Shown here one piece after another: positions 8,405 through 18,035 of a stretch of 64,000 nucleotides of DNA. The position numbers and the translations under genes were made by a program. Numbering within the stretch: the first letter of the stretch is position 1; each line of letters opens with the position of its first letter. Location of the stretch: the NCBI GenBank assembly GCA_964422205.1, contig CAYRAI010000005.1:1-64000 (forward strand). The letters run 5' to 3'. Under the pieces are notes generated by a model that saw nothing but the letters and a program-made list of their open reading frames with translations, did no database searches and was not told the origin of the DNA. The stretch is from CAZNYN01 sp964422205. GTDB taxonomy: Bacteria; Synergistota; Synergistia; Synergistales; Synergistaceae.

Positions 8405-9280
8405 CTATTTTTTCATCAATGCGGGAAGAGCTTCGACTGTAAGCACTCCCGCAAGAATGAGAGCGGATGCCGTAAATATTTTTAACGTCATGGGTTCTCC
8501 GAGGAAAATAACTCCGAGAAGGCTTCCGAAAATTCCCGATGTCGAAAGCAGTATCGCAGTGTGAGTGGCGTTTGTATATTTTTGTGCGACTGTTTGAAGC
8601 ACAAGCGTCAGAGCGAAGCCTATAGTGGCGGAATATATCACTGCCAGCCACGTCTTAGCGCTTATTTCTGCGGGGAAGGGCTCAAAGGCGAATGCGAAAG
8701 CGGCTGCAAGCACAAGACCGCCGAGAGCCTGCCAGCATGCAAGTCCGCATGGGTCTGCTCCGTTTACATACTTCTGAACAAGCATTATGTGAGCCGTGAC
8801 AAAGAGCATCGCCGCAAAACAGAGGGCGTCCCCGATATTAACGGAAAAAGAGCTGTCGAGCATAAGTCCCGCCATTCCCGCGGTACAGAGAAAAACTCCC
8901 GCGGCAACGTGCCACCCCGGAAATTTCCTGCTTATAATCCATACGGTAAGTGGGACAAAAACAACCGACATTGATATGATAAAAGATTGGTTGCCTGCCG
9001 TTGTGTAAAGCAGAGCCACAGCTCCGACAAGATAAGCGCATATAAAGACCATACCCACTGCGGCTCCTGAAATTTTAGCCTTGCGAGGCATGGCAAGAGC
9101 CCGCCTGCCGAAAAATAGAGCCACTGCAGCAAGCCCTATGCTGAAACGCAGGGCGCAGAACCAGAAAGGCGTAATGCCAGTGAGGGCATCCCTCATTATG
9201 ACATTTGTAGCTCCCCATATAAATGCCACAACAAGCACGGCGAGGTCTCCCAAAAACATATTGCGCCGTTTCTTATCCAT
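8405..9280 (-). CDS. EamA/DMT-superfamily metabolite exporter
   Basis: A 291-aa membrane protein with about ten predicted helices in two repeated EamA halves (first about residues 10-135, second about 150-285). Motifs typical of the family include the start WGATNVIMRDAL and the closing segment GVIFLGEPMTLK. It probably exports an amino acid or other small metabolite. Nothing in the sequence or neighbours identifies the substrate. Confidence 0.85.
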   Translation of the reverse strand: MDKKRRNMFLGDLAVLVVAFIWGATNVIMRDALTGITPFWFCALRFSIGLAAVALFFGRRALAMPRKAKISGAAVGMVFICAYLVGAVALLYTTAGNQSFIISMSVVFVPLTVWIISRKFPGWHVAAGVFLCTAGMAGLMLDSSFSVNIGDALCFAAMLFVTAHIMLVQKYVNGADPCGLACWQALGGLVLAAAFAFAFEPFPAEISAKTWLAVIYSATIGFALTLVLQTVAQKYTNATHTAILLSTSGIFGSLLGVIFLGEPMTLKIFTASALILAGVLTVEALPALMKK

Positions 9281-9500
9281 GCAGCGCCGCCCCCAATGAA
9301 ATAGTCAGTCTGCATATTCTACATGATTTATGCAATATTGTCCCAATAAAATAAGAATATTTACCGCTCTGATATATCAGAAATTATAAGAATAAATGGA
9401 TTAGGGAACAAGACGGAAATCACCGCTGAGTTATGGTTTTGTGTAGCTTGGTTCACCCCTGTGCTTTGCGGCTCAGGATTTTGTGATGCAGAAAATTACC

Positions 9501-9532
9501 GCCGCTTTTGGCGAAATATCGGCAAAAGCGGC
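9501..9532 (-). terminator. Terminator of the arn-ugd operon
   Basis: GCCGCTTTTG (9501-9510) pairs with CAAAAGCGGC (9523-9532) around a 12-nt loop, 9 nt after the ugd stop. On the minus strand it is followed by GGTAATTTTC. The remaining 9281-9500 region contains no gene. Confidence 0.65.
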
Positions 9533-9540
9533 AGTGAGGT

Positions 9541-10866
9541 TTAAGGTCTTTTGTTTCTTCCTATGCAGTAGTATTCGAAGCCGTACTCTTCCATCTTTTT
9601 TATGTCGTAGACGTTTCGTCCGTCTATTATAATTTTTTGTTTCATCAGAGGAGCCAGCTTTGACCAGTCCAGATTTTTAAACTGCGGCCACTCTGTTACA
9701 AGGATGGCGCAGTCGGCGTCTTTTAGGAGTTCCGTTTCGTCTGCGGCGTAGGATACTTCTTTCGGCAGAATTGATGAGGCTGTCTCAATTGCTATTGGAT
9801 CGTAGGCGCTCACTGATGCCCCGCAGTTGAGGAGTCCTCTTATAAGCGCAACGGACGGAGCTTCTCTCATGTCGTCTGTGTGCGGCTTGAATGCCAGTCC
9901 AAGCAGGGCTATCTTTAGACCTTCAAGGTCACTGCCGAAGCGTTCTCTGACTATCATCTGAAGCAGTTCTTTCTGTTTTCGGTTTACCTTGTCTATGGCT
10001 GTGGCAAGTGTCATGTCAAGGCCCTGTCCTTCTCCTATGTGGCAGAGGGCCAATACGTCTTTGGGGAAGCAGGAGCCGCCGTAGCCGCAGCCTGCGTTCA
10101 GAAACGCCGTTCCGATTCTTCTGTCGGATGCTATTCCGTTTTTAACCGATAATATGTCAGCTCCGACTTTATCGCAGAGTTGCGCTATCTCGTTCATAAA
10201 GCTTATGCGTGCAGCCAGCATGGTGTTTGCCGCATATTTTGTTATCTCTGCAGAGAGCGGGTCCATAAATAATATTTTTCCCTCATCGGCAAATGGCAGG
10301 TAGAGCTCTCTCATAACATCTCTTGCTTCTTCCGAGGACGCTCCTATTACCACTCTGTCGGGCGAGAGACAGTCCTCTATTGCCATGCCCTCTTTGAGAA
10401 ATTCGGGGTTTGAGAGTATTTCGAGGTTTATCTCTTCAAGGCCGCGTCTGCGCATGTGTTCTTTTATTCTCTTGCAGAGGAGCGTGCCTGTGCCTACAGG
10501 GACTGTGGACTTTACGACGATAAAACATGAGTGGCTGAGGCTTGTCCCTATATTGTCCAGAGCTCCGAGTACCTGAGCCAAGTCCGCGCTTCCGTCGCTT
10601 GTGGGCGGTGTTCCGACAGCTATAAAGCAGAGTTTAGCGTCTTTCAGCCCCTCTTTTATCGTTGTGGAGAAGGATAAGCGTCCCTCTTTGCTGTTTTTCT
10701 TTACGAGGTCTTCAAGTCCAGGTTCATATATGGGAATTATTCCGTTTTTGAGATTTTCTATTCTCTTGTCGTCTATGTCTACACAGCAGACATTGTTGCC
10801 TTTTTCCGCAAAGCATGTTCCGGTTACAAGTCCTACATATCCTGTTCCTACTACGCAAATTTTCAT
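9541..10866 (-). CDS. ugd: UDP-glucose 6-dehydrogenase
   Basis: A 441-aa NAD-dependent enzyme that makes UDP-glucuronate, the precursor of UDP-L-Ara4N. The Rossmann motif GTGYVGLVTG is near residue 7, and the catalytic cysteine lies in GCGYGGSCFPKD (about 255-268). The C-terminal UDP-binding domain is complete. It is the last gene of the arn operon, 15 nt after the arnE-like gene, so its supply role in lipid A modification is clear from context. Confidence 0.95.
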   Translation of the reverse strand: MKICVVGTGYVGLVTGTCFAEKGNNVCCVDIDDKRIENLKNGIIPIYEPGLEDLVKKNSKEGRLSFSTTIKEGLKDAKLCFIAVGTPPTSDGSADLAQVLGALDNIGTSLSHSCFIVVKSTVPVGTGTLLCKRIKEHMRRRGLEEINLEILSNPEFLKEGMAIEDCLSPDRVVIGASSEEARDVMRELYLPFADEGKILFMDPLSAEITKYAANTMLAARISFMNEIAQLCDKVGADILSVKNGIASDRRIGTAFLNAGCGYGGSCFPKDVLALCHIGEGQGLDMTLATAIDKVNRKQKELLQMIVRERFGSDLEGLKIALLGLAFKPHTDDMREAPSVALIRGLLNCGASVSAYDPIAIETASSILPKEVSYAADETELLKDADCAILVTEWPQFKNLDWSKLAPLMKQKIIIDGRNVYDIKKMEEYGFEYYCIGRNKRP

Positions 10867-10881
10867 TATATATCTCCCGCT

Positions 10882-11253
10882 TTAGCTTTTTATTGTGAGA
10901 AGGGTGATGCCAAGCAGAATAAACGCCATGCCAGCCACCCTAAATGTTGTTATGTTTTCTTTGAATATAAAGAGTCCTACGAACAGTATTATCAAGTAGA
11001 CAATGCCCGACATCAGAGGATATGCCAGAGTTAAGTCCGTCCTTGAGAGAGCAGCTGCCATGAAGAAGAATGATATGCCGAAGAGCCCGAGGCCGAGGAC
11101 TATCCAGGGGTTGAGCAGTATGCGCATAAAAGCTCCTATCCATCCGGACGAGACCATGGATGAGTCTCCTCCGTAGGCGTGTTTCATTATGGTGCTGCCC
11201 ATCGCGTTTGTTACTGCCGATGAAAGTATCAGAAATAGGCTTATTTTATCCAT
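10882..11253 (-). CDS. arnE: ArnE/ArnF-like small EmrE-type membrane protein (undecaprenyl phosphate-L-Ara4N flippase subunit)
   Basis: A 123-aa protein with four membrane helices of the small multidrug resistance/EamA fold. In enteric bacteria ArnE and ArnF together flip undecaprenyl phosphate-L-Ara4N across the inner membrane. Only one such gene is present here, so it may act as a homodimer. Its ATG overlaps the arnD stop (TGATG), which indicates translational coupling. Confidence 0.8.
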   Translation of the reverse strand: MDKISLFLILSSAVTNAMGSTIMKHAYGGDSSMVSSGWIGAFMRILLNPWIVLGLGLFGISFFFMAAALSRTDLTLAYPLMSGIVYLIILFVGLFIFKENITTFRVAGMAFILLGITLLTIKS

Positions 11254-12137
11254 CAGTTATTCTCCTGAAGTGCGAGAGTGCCGGCTCTGCCCGTGATTGT
11301 GTCCGCCTTTATTATTCCGTGAGGTGCATTCACCATGGCGGCGTACTCTCTTAATGTGAAAAACTGAGTTCCTATCTCTTTGGCTTTTGTCAGGAATGTG
11401 TCGAATACGTTTATTTTTGACATTCCCTCCATCTCGGCATGGACTGTGAGAACGTTCCATTCTTTATCCATGCCGCTCAGCCAGTATGAGGGAAGTGTAT
11501 TGTCGTCTATGCCTGGCAGTCCGAATATTTCGTCCATTGTGGGAAGGGTTGTTGGAATTTGAAGAGTTTTGAACTTTCTGCCTTTGAATGTCGGTATAAA
11601 TGGGGAGTATCCTCTGGCATCGCTTGCATAGGCGATTCCCAGCTCCTCTTCCGCTTCAAGGCTTGCCTCGGAAACCTGCCATCCTGGGGCGGCATAACAT
11701 GAAGGTTCTTTGCCGGAAAGCTCTTTAAACATGGAGGCGGCTTTTGCATAGAGAGATTTAAATTCCTCTTTTGTCAGCTTGGGAAGCTCATCCTGTACCA
11801 ATACGTGGTCCCATGCGTGCACTCCGCAGTCGTGTCCTTCTTTTACCGCACGCACGAATGTTTCAGGCGCGCTTGGCACTATCATTGGGGCTGGAAGCAG
11901 TGTGCCGTACATGAGAGTTTTCAGCCCGTATGTTGAAGGGGCTTTTGTGCGTATCATTTTTGATATGAATCCTTTGCGGAAGATTCTTCTTATTGCTTTG
12001 CCGGAGTTGTCGGGGCCGAAGGAGAAAAATATGGATGCTTTGATGGAGTGCTTCGCAAAGAGGTCAAGCATCTGGGGCATTCCTTCTTTATAGCCTCTCA
12101 GTGTGTCGACATCGACCTTTACTGCAAGCTTTGTCAA
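11253..12137 (-). CDS. arnD: 4-deoxy-4-formamido-L-arabinose-phosphoundecaprenol deformylase ArnD
   Basis: A 294-aa NodB-type polysaccharide deacetylase that removes the formyl group from undecaprenyl phosphate-L-Ara4FN. It begins LTKLAVKVDVDTLRGYKEG, which parallels E. coli ArnD; the DVDT aspartates and the HAWDH segment fit the metal site. The TTG at 12137 is chosen as the start: GGAGGAAGAG lies just upstream, the protein then has the family length, and TTGA overlaps the stop of the previous gene. A GTG at 12167 would add ten unlikely residues. Confidence 0.9.
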   Translation of the reverse strand: MTKLAVKVDVDTLRGYKEGMPQMLDLFAKHSIKASIFFSFGPDNSGKAIRRIFRKGFISKMIRTKAPSTYGLKTLMYGTLLPAPMIVPSAPETFVRAVKEGHDCGVHAWDHVLVQDELPKLTKEEFKSLYAKAASMFKELSGKEPSCYAAPGWQVSEASLEAEEELGIAYASDARGYSPFIPTFKGRKFKTLQIPTTLPTMDEIFGLPGIDDNTLPSYWLSGMDKEWNVLTVHAEMEGMSKINVFDTFLTKAKEIGTQFFTLREYAAMVNAPHGIIKADTITGRAGTLALQENN

Positions 12138-13162
12138 TTTTTCTCTTCCTCCCGCACTGCGTACCACTCGACGGTTTTGTACAGCAACTCTCTCATCCCT
12201 GTCTTTGGCTTCCAGCCGAGGAGTTTTTCCATCTTTTCTATAGAGGGGACTCTGTTCTGCATATCGTCATATGTCTTTCCGTAGTATGACGATGCCGGGA
12301 TTATATCAAGCACAGCAGCGTCCGCTTTTTCTTTGTAGCATGGAAATTTTTTCATTTCCTCTATCAGCATCTGAGCAAGCTCTTTGATAGAGTAGTTATT
12401 GGAAGGGCAGCCCAAGTTGAATATTTCACCCGATGCTTTGCCGTCTTTGTTCTCTATTATCGCCATGAGACCGTCGATTCCGTCTCCGACCCATGTGAAG
12501 CTGCGGCGCTGTTCTCCGCCGTTTACGAGGGAGATTTTGCCGGTGTAAAGCACGTCATATATCATCTGTGTAATGGAGCGCGCTTTGTGTTCTTTGGCGT
12601 CTTTGAATGTGTCAAGTCTCGGGCCGACCCAGTTGAAGGGGCGGAATAGTGTAAACTCAAGACCCTCTTCCTGACCGTAGGCAAATATCATCCTGTCCAT
12701 CATCTGCTTGCTGCAGCTGTATATCCAGCGCATTTTAGCTATTGGGCCTGTTATGAGAGGGCTTTCATCTTCCTTCAGGACTTCTTCGCTGCTCATGCCA
12801 TAGACTTCGGATGTTGAGGGGAATATTATTCTCTTTTTATATTTTGCGCAGAGTCGAACCATTTTAAGGTTCTGTTCAAAATCCAGCTCAAATGTCCAGA
12901 CCGGTTTTTCCAGATAGTATGCGGGCTTTGCTATTCCCGCCAAGGGGATTACAATGTCCGACTCCTTGACCTGTTCCTCAAGCCAATCCATGTCTTTGAA
13001 TATATCACCCTTTTTAAAGGAGAAATTGGCGGCATTTTCAAACGGAGCAAGGTTGTCCGACGCTATGTCAAATCCCTGTATCTGCCAGTCTGTCCTTGAT
13101 ATTATCGCTTCTGTAAGGTGTGTTCCGATAAATCCGTTAATGCCTGTTATAAGTATTTTCAT
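12134..13162 (-). CDS. UDP-glucuronate oxidative decarboxylase (C-terminal ArnA domain as a separate protein)
   Basis: A protein of about 342 aa, an extended short-chain dehydrogenase matching the C-terminal half of E. coli ArnA: NAD motif GINGFIGTHL at the start, PSTSEVYG near residue 117, and the YSCSKQ catalytic Tyr-Lys segment. It oxidises UDP-glucuronate and releases CO2 to give UDP-4-keto-pentose. It lies directly after the separate formyltransferase gene; an ATG at 13171 would overlap that stop by 8 nt, while the preferred ATG 13162 starts 1 nt after it. Confidence 0.9.
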   Translation of the reverse strand: MKILITGINGFIGTHLTEAIISRTDWQIQGFDIASDNLAPFENAANFSFKKGDIFKDMDWLEEQVKESDIVIPLAGIAKPAYYLEKPVWTFELDFEQNLKMVRLCAKYKKRIIFPSTSEVYGMSSEEVLKEDESPLITGPIAKMRWIYSCSKQMMDRMIFAYGQEEGLEFTLFRPFNWVGPRLDTFKDAKEHKARSITQMIYDVLYTGKISLVNGGEQRRSFTWVGDGIDGLMAIIENKDGKASGEIFNLGCPSNNYSIKELAQMLIEEMKKFPCYKEKADAAVLDIIPASSYYGKTYDDMQNRVPSIEKMEKLLGWKPKTGMRELLYKTVEWYAVREEEKN

Positions 13163-13163
13163 T

Positions 13164-14036
13164 CTATGCATCCCTTTCAGGCTCGCCTTCGGGCTGGAGC
13201 CTTAATATTTCGATAAGTCCCTCTTTTGTCCCTATTGTCAGGGGTTTTCTCGTCACGATTTCGCCGGGCACGGCTCTTCCCTCTATAGGACGCGCTTTCC
13301 ATATAAAAGTTTTTTTGCCTTCTATCTCGGCAAATGCTCCCGGGAAGGGATGTGTGACACCTCTTACGAGATTGTATATCTCAACGGCGCTCTTGTTCCA
13401 GTCTATTCTTCCGTCTTCGGGTCTGCGTCTGCCGAACTTTGTAGCCTGCGACTCGTCCTGCTCCGTCAGAATCGCTCTGCCGGCTTCAAGAGATGGGAGC
13501 TGTTCTTTTATAATTTGGCGCGATACTTCGGCAATTTTTAAAAATACGTCGTGAGCAGTATCCTCAAAAAGTATGGGTACTGATTTCTGGGCGGCTATGG
13601 CGCCTTTATCTGCAAATTCTGTCATGACATGCAGAGTCGCGCCCGTCTTGCTTTCGCCGTTTATGACAGCCCAGTTCACACATGCCCGCCCTCTGTATTT
13701 TGGCAGCAGAGCTCCGTGAATGTTGTATGAGCCGAGGCGTGGAATATCGAGTACTTCTTTGGGTATCATAGCTCTGTAGTAGAACGAGAATATAAGTTCG
13801 GGACTGAAGCTGCGTATTTCCGCAATATCAGATTCCGTAATTTTTGAAGGCATTCTTACAGGGATATTATTTTCGTCAGCTATATTTCTGACAGAGCGAA
13901 ACCATATCTCTTCATTGGGGTCATCTTCATGAGTGTAGACTGCGGCAACATTTGCTCCGTCCTTTAGAAGCTCTTCAAGGCAGACGCTTCCGACTTCGCT
14001 GTATGCAAAGAGAACGATCGCCGGGCGCTTACTCAT
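13164..14036 (-). CDS. UDP-L-Ara4N formyltransferase (N-terminal ArnA domain as a separate protein)
   Basis: A 290-aa protein with the formyltransferase fold of ArnA and Fmt. The segment SYNIHGALLPKYRGRACVNW (about residues 102-121) contains the catalytic Asn and His, and the C-terminal OB-like domain (about 205-285) is present. It uses N10-formyl-tetrahydrofolate to formylate UDP-L-Ara4N. It overlaps arnC by 8 nt. The E. coli counterpart is fused to the decarboxylase; here the two activities are encoded by adjacent genes. Confidence 0.9.
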   Translation of the reverse strand: MSKRPAIVLFAYSEVGSVCLEELLKDGANVAAVYTHEDDPNEEIWFRSVRNIADENNIPVRMPSKITESDIAEIRSFSPELIFSFYYRAMIPKEVLDIPRLGSYNIHGALLPKYRGRACVNWAVINGESKTGATLHVMTEFADKGAIAAQKSVPILFEDTAHDVFLKIAEVSRQIIKEQLPSLEAGRAILTEQDESQATKFGRRRPEDGRIDWNKSAVEIYNLVRGVTHPFPGAFAEIEGKKTFIWKARPIEGRAVPGEIVTRKPLTIGTKEGLIEILRLQPEGEPERDA

Positions 14037-14964
14037 CTTTGTGCTCCAGAATTTCTCTTATGGCGTATCTCGGTCTTCTGCTGACCTCTCTGTAGACTCT
14101 GCCTAGGTACTCTCCCGTTATGCCCAGGCTGAAAAGAGTGATGCCGGTAAGCAGGAACTGTATGGCCATCAGGGTGAATACTCCTTCGACTTCTGGGCCG
14201 AGTATGAGTCTGCGGATGAGCATGTAGCAGACCAGCAGGAATGAAAGTGCGGATACCGCCATGCCTGCCATAGTGACCATTTGAAGCGGAATTAGAGAGA
14301 AGCTTGTCATAAGGTCAAAATTTAGGCGTATAAGCTGAAAAAGTCCGTATTTTGAAGTTCCGAGCTCGCGTTCTCTGTGAGCCACCGCTATTTCCACGGG
14401 AGATGCCGCGAACTTCTGCCCGAGGGCCGGGATAAAAGTAGTGGATTCTTTGCTGAAATTAATTATGTCTATAATTCTTCTGTCATAGCCGCGGAGCATG
14501 CAGCCGTAATCTTTTATATCAAGCTTTGCTATTCTGTTAGTCAGCTTGTTCACTATTTTTGACGCAACTTTTCTGAAGATGGGGTCTTGGCGTCCGACTC
14601 TGTATGTGCCTACTACGTCGTGTCCCTCGTCCATCTTCGCCACTATGCCAGGTATCTCGTCCGGAGGGTTCTGCAAGTCTGCGTCAAGTGTTATCGTTAT
14701 CTTCCCGCGTACCTTTTCAAAGCCTGCCATTATTGCCATGTGCTGTCCGAAGTTTCCGTTAAGGTCTATAACTCTGACTTCCGGATAATTCTTATAAAAA
14801 TCGTAAAGAATCCCAAGGCTTCCGTCTCTGCTTCCGTCATTGACGAAGAGGATCTCAAAAGAGCGGTTCATCCCCTTCATAACAGGGTAGAGTTCGCTGA
14901 AAAGAGGATAGAGAGCCTCCTCCTCGTTATATACCGGTATTACTATAGATATCTCGGGAGTCAT
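14029..14964 (-). CDS. arnC: Undecaprenyl-phosphate 4-deoxy-4-formamido-L-arabinose transferase ArnC
   Basis: A 311-aa GT2-family glycosyltransferase with a GT-A domain (IVIPVYNEEEAL at the start, LDADLQNPPDEI metal-binding segment near residue 95) and two C-terminal membrane helices (about 225-290). It transfers L-Ara4FN from UDP to undecaprenyl phosphate on the cytoplasmic face. It shares 1 nt with the arnB stop (TAATG). Confidence 0.93.
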   Translation of the reverse strand: MTPEISIVIPVYNEEEALYPLFSELYPVMKGMNRSFEILFVNDGSRDGSLGILYDFYKNYPEVRVIDLNGNFGQHMAIMAGFEKVRGKITITLDADLQNPPDEIPGIVAKMDEGHDVVGTYRVGRQDPIFRKVASKIVNKLTNRIAKLDIKDYGCMLRGYDRRIIDIINFSKESTTFIPALGQKFAASPVEIAVAHRERELGTSKYGLFQLIRLNFDLMTSFSLIPLQMVTMAGMAVSALSFLLVCYMLIRRLILGPEVEGVFTLMAIQFLLTGITLFSLGITGEYLGRVYREVSRRPRYAIREILEHKDE

Positions 14965-16136
14965 TATCTTGCCGCCTCGAAGCAGATTTCTTTAATAGCG
15001 CAGACAACATCCCGTGCGTCTTCGTCCGTCATAGCGGGGAAGAGAGGCAGTGAAACAATTCTGTCAGAGACGTATTCGGCTTCCGGCAGGGAGCCGCGCG
15101 ACAGTCCGGTTATCTCTCCGAAGCAGGTGAAGAGGTGTATCGCCTGATAGTGCAGTGCGGTTCCTATGTTGCGCTCCTTCATGGCGGACATGAATTCGTT
15201 TCTCGTCATGCCCAGTCCGTCGATATCTATGAAAGGTGTGAATATGTGCCAACTGTGTACGTGGTCGTATGGAGCAGGCTTCGGAAGTATGAGTCCTTTT
15301 ACATCGGCAAGTTCCTCCATATAGAATGAGACGATTTCGGAGCGTCTTTTGTTGAAGGAAGGAAGCTCTTTGAGCTGTGAGTCCCCTATTGCGGACTGAA
15401 TGTCAGTCATAGTGTATTTAAGACCGGGGAAAAATATGTCGTAGTTTGAATCGCCTTTGGCTGCATAGCGATTCCATGCCCCTTTTGACATGCCGTTCTG
15501 TCTGAAAACCGAGGCATATTCGGCGATTGCGTCATCTTCCGTGCATATCATTCCGCCTTCGCCAGTGGTAATGTTCTTTGTGGGATGGAAGCTGAATACA
15601 GCAGCGTGTCCCGTACCTCTGTCAGCTCCTATTTTTCTTCCCTTATAGGAAGCTCCGAGAGCGTGAGCCGCATCCTCTATGATGTAAAGTCCGTGCTTTG
15701 CCGCTATGGCTTCTATCCTGTCCATGTCGCAGGGCATCCCCGCGAAGTGAACAGGAATTATTGCTTTTGTGGCCGGTGTTATAAGTTTCTCTATATTTTC
15801 CGGGTTTATGTTCAGAGTGTTTCTGTCAATGTCGGCAAGTATTGGCTTTGCTCCTGTCAAAATTATTGTGTTTACGGTGGAAGCAAATGTCATGGGAGTT
15901 GTTATTACCTCGTCTCCCTCTCCTATGCCGAGCGCTGATATGACCGTGTGAAGCCCGGCAGTAGCCGAATTGACCGATAAAGCCCATTTAGATCCCGTGT
16001 ATGATGCAAAATTCTTTTCGAATCTCACTGTTTTGGGGCCCATTGCAAGCCAGCCTGTACGTATGGAGTCGGCTGCGTCCGCTATAGCCTCCTCGCTTAC
16101 TGATGGTTTTGCAAAAGGAAGAAATTCTGTTCTCAT
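14964..16136 (-). CDS. arnB: UDP-4-amino-4-deoxy-L-arabinose--oxoglutarate aminotransferase ArnB
   Basis: A 390-aa PLP enzyme of the DegT/DnrJ/EryC1 family. The internal-aldimine lysine lies in SFHPTKNITTGEGG (about residues 182-195), and EDAAHALG (about 153-160) supplies the PLP-ring aspartate. It converts the 4-keto-pentose to UDP-L-Ara4N with glutamate as donor. It overlaps the arnT stop by 4 nt. Confidence 0.94.
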   Translation of the reverse strand: MRTEFLPFAKPSVSEEAIADAADSIRTGWLAMGPKTVRFEKNFASYTGSKWALSVNSATAGLHTVISALGIGEGDEVITTPMTFASTVNTIILTGAKPILADIDRNTLNINPENIEKLITPATKAIIPVHFAGMPCDMDRIEAIAAKHGLYIIEDAAHALGASYKGRKIGADRGTGHAAVFSFHPTKNITTGEGGMICTEDDAIAEYASVFRQNGMSKGAWNRYAAKGDSNYDIFFPGLKYTMTDIQSAIGDSQLKELPSFNKRRSEIVSFYMEELADVKGLILPKPAPYDHVHSWHIFTPFIDIDGLGMTRNEFMSAMKERNIGTALHYQAIHLFTCFGEITGLSRGSLPEAEYVSDRIVSLPLFPAMTDEDARDVVCAIKEICFEAAR

Positions 16137-17800
16137 TTCGATGCCTCCCTGTTAAATAATACCAAGTAATCTCCTACGTCGCATCTCTTTGTCTCGTATG
16201 TGTTTCCGTCCGGAAAGAGATCTTGCACTCTATCTTTTTCTATCGCCAGTACAAATTTTCTGCTGCCTGATTTCCATTCTTTGAGGAACTCTTCATTATT
16301 GGGAAACCAGCCTTCGCCCTCTTTGTGCTTAGAGCCGAATTCAAGCTCTCCCGTCGCTCCGATAAGCATAACACGTTTTTTTGTATAAAATGGAATTCCT
16401 TGCAAAATTTCTCCGTATGCCGCCACTGTTTCGCCCTGCTGCCACTCGGCGTTTATTGCGGCGGAGACATCCTTCATAGAGCGGCGTTCTCCCAAGATTT
16501 TATAAATTCCCTGTATGCCGGCTATAAAGAAGAGGGCCGATATGCAGAACACAATTACGATTTCTCTGAATCTTCTTCTGCCGTGCGTTGTAAAGATGAG
16601 GGGATATATGGGGGCAAGCATCAGCCCTAGCACCGCTTTAGATGCTATTGGCAATGCGTCGTATACGGATATCTCATCTCCTATAAAGGGATATGCGATC
16701 AGAGCGACAGAAAATACAGAAGATATTCCAAGCATCCACCAAAGAACCCCTCCGTGCCACTTCTCGCGCTTCACCATGCGGCATATGTCTCCCGTCATAA
16801 GAATGGCGAGCGGCGGCATACATGGGGTGATGTAAGGAATGAGCTTTGAATCTGATAGCGAGAAGAATAGGAGAATAACTCCGAACCAGAGCAGAAGATA
16901 TATAACAGCGTCTTTTTGGGCGGAGTTTTCGGGTGACCTCACAATGCTCTCTTTTGAGAATAGGGATAAGAACAATGGTGTCCAAGGCATAAGTCCGGCA
17001 GGTATCATAGGCAGGAAGAACCAGAATGGCTCATATCTGTTGTGCATCTTTGTCGCATAGCGCAGAAAGTGCTCCTGTATGAAGAAAAAGTGAAAAAAGT
17101 CTGGGTTCGCCTTGCATACCATATAAAACCACGGTACTGAGATGGCAAAGAAAAGTATAATTCCCGGTATGTAGAGAGCCTCTATAAAAAGCTTCCACTT
17201 GCGGGTAAAAATGATATACCAGAAAATAATTCCGCCTGGCAGGACGATGGCTATAAGTCCTTTAGTCAGAAGCCCCAGAGCCATTGAGGCGTAAAAGAGC
17301 AGATACCATTTTTTTTCTCTTTTTATATGACCCACATAAAACGAAGCCATTGTCAGAGTGAGGAAGAAAGACATAGGCATGTCTGTTATGTTTATTGTGC
17401 CTATAGCAAAGTAGAGAAGTGATAGAGCAGTCATTACCGAGGCCAGAATGCCCGCACCGCTGCCGAATATGAGGGAGGCAAGCGCGCCTGTAACAGCTGC
17501 ACCCAAGAGTGCGCAGACTGCGGAAGCGAAACGTGCCGCAAATTCATTCTGTCCGAAAGCCGCAAAACTTGCTGCATTCATCCAATAGAGCATAGCGGGT
17601 TTTTCAAAATATTGAACATAGTTGAGCATAGGAGTGATAAAGTTGCCGCTTTCGAGCATTTCTCGCGGAATTTCGGCGTATCTGCCTTCGTCAGGTTCAA
17701 GCAGAGGGTAGCCTCCGAGAGGTACCAGGTATATTGCAGCGAGTGCGGTCAAAACCGCTAAAATAATCAACCTGTTTTTTGCAGTGGTTTTGCTGTTCAT
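16133..17800 (-). CDS. arnT: Lipid A 4-amino-4-deoxy-L-arabinosyltransferase ArnT
   Basis: A 555-aa GT-C (PMT-like) membrane enzyme with about twelve helices. The first periplasmic loop holds the acidic motif LLEPDEGRYAEIPREM (about residues 33-48), which is characteristic of ArnT. It moves L-Ara4N from undecaprenyl phosphate to lipid A, reducing negative charge and conferring resistance to cationic peptides and polymyxin. It is the first gene of this operon, whereas in enteric bacteria arnT sits near the end. Confidence 0.92.
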   Translation of the reverse strand: MNSKTTAKNRLIILAVLTALAAIYLVPLGGYPLLEPDEGRYAEIPREMLESGNFITPMLNYVQYFEKPAMLYWMNAASFAAFGQNEFAARFASAVCALLGAAVTGALASLIFGSGAGILASVMTALSLLYFAIGTINITDMPMSFFLTLTMASFYVGHIKREKKWYLLFYASMALGLLTKGLIAIVLPGGIIFWYIIFTRKWKLFIEALYIPGIILFFAISVPWFYMVCKANPDFFHFFFIQEHFLRYATKMHNRYEPFWFFLPMIPAGLMPWTPLFLSLFSKESIVRSPENSAQKDAVIYLLLWFGVILLFFSLSDSKLIPYITPCMPPLAILMTGDICRMVKREKWHGGVLWWMLGISSVFSVALIAYPFIGDEISVYDALPIASKAVLGLMLAPIYPLIFTTHGRRRFREIVIVFCISALFFIAGIQGIYKILGERRSMKDVSAAINAEWQQGETVAAYGEILQGIPFYTKKRVMLIGATGELEFGSKHKEGEGWFPNNEEFLKEWKSGSRKFVLAIEKDRVQDLFPDGNTYETKRCDVGDYLVLFNREASK

Positions 17801-17887
17801 ATAATTTCTCCCGTCTCTTCGAAATACATACCCTTTAAAAGTAAAAGCACGTATCTCTCTTTGTAAAGATATTCCCGTAACTTTTCA

Positions 17888-17893
17888 ATTATA
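17888..17893 (-). promoter_or_regulatory. Possible -10 box upstream of arnT
   Basis: TATAAT on the minus strand lies 88 nt before the arnT start. No good -35 box is seen at 16-18 nt, so the assignment is weak. Confidence 0.3.
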
Positions 17894-17972
17894 ATACAGA
17901 GACGGGAAATGACTATGTCACAATCACGTAACATTCATATTTCCCTTTTTTATTTTTTAATGGGCAAAAAAA

Positions 17973-18016
17973 CAGCCCGAAAGAAGATCGCATTTAAGCG
18001 GTTACCTCTCGGGCTG
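17973..18016 (-). terminator. Terminator after the class I amidotransferase gene
   Basis: CAGCCCGA (17973-17980) pairs with TCGGGCTG (18009-18016). On the minus strand the stem is followed by seven T residues. It lies 20 nt after the stop of the gene ending at 18036 and isolates it from the arn operon promoter. Confidence 0.75.
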
Positions 18017-18035
18017 CTGAAAATGTTTATGCGTA

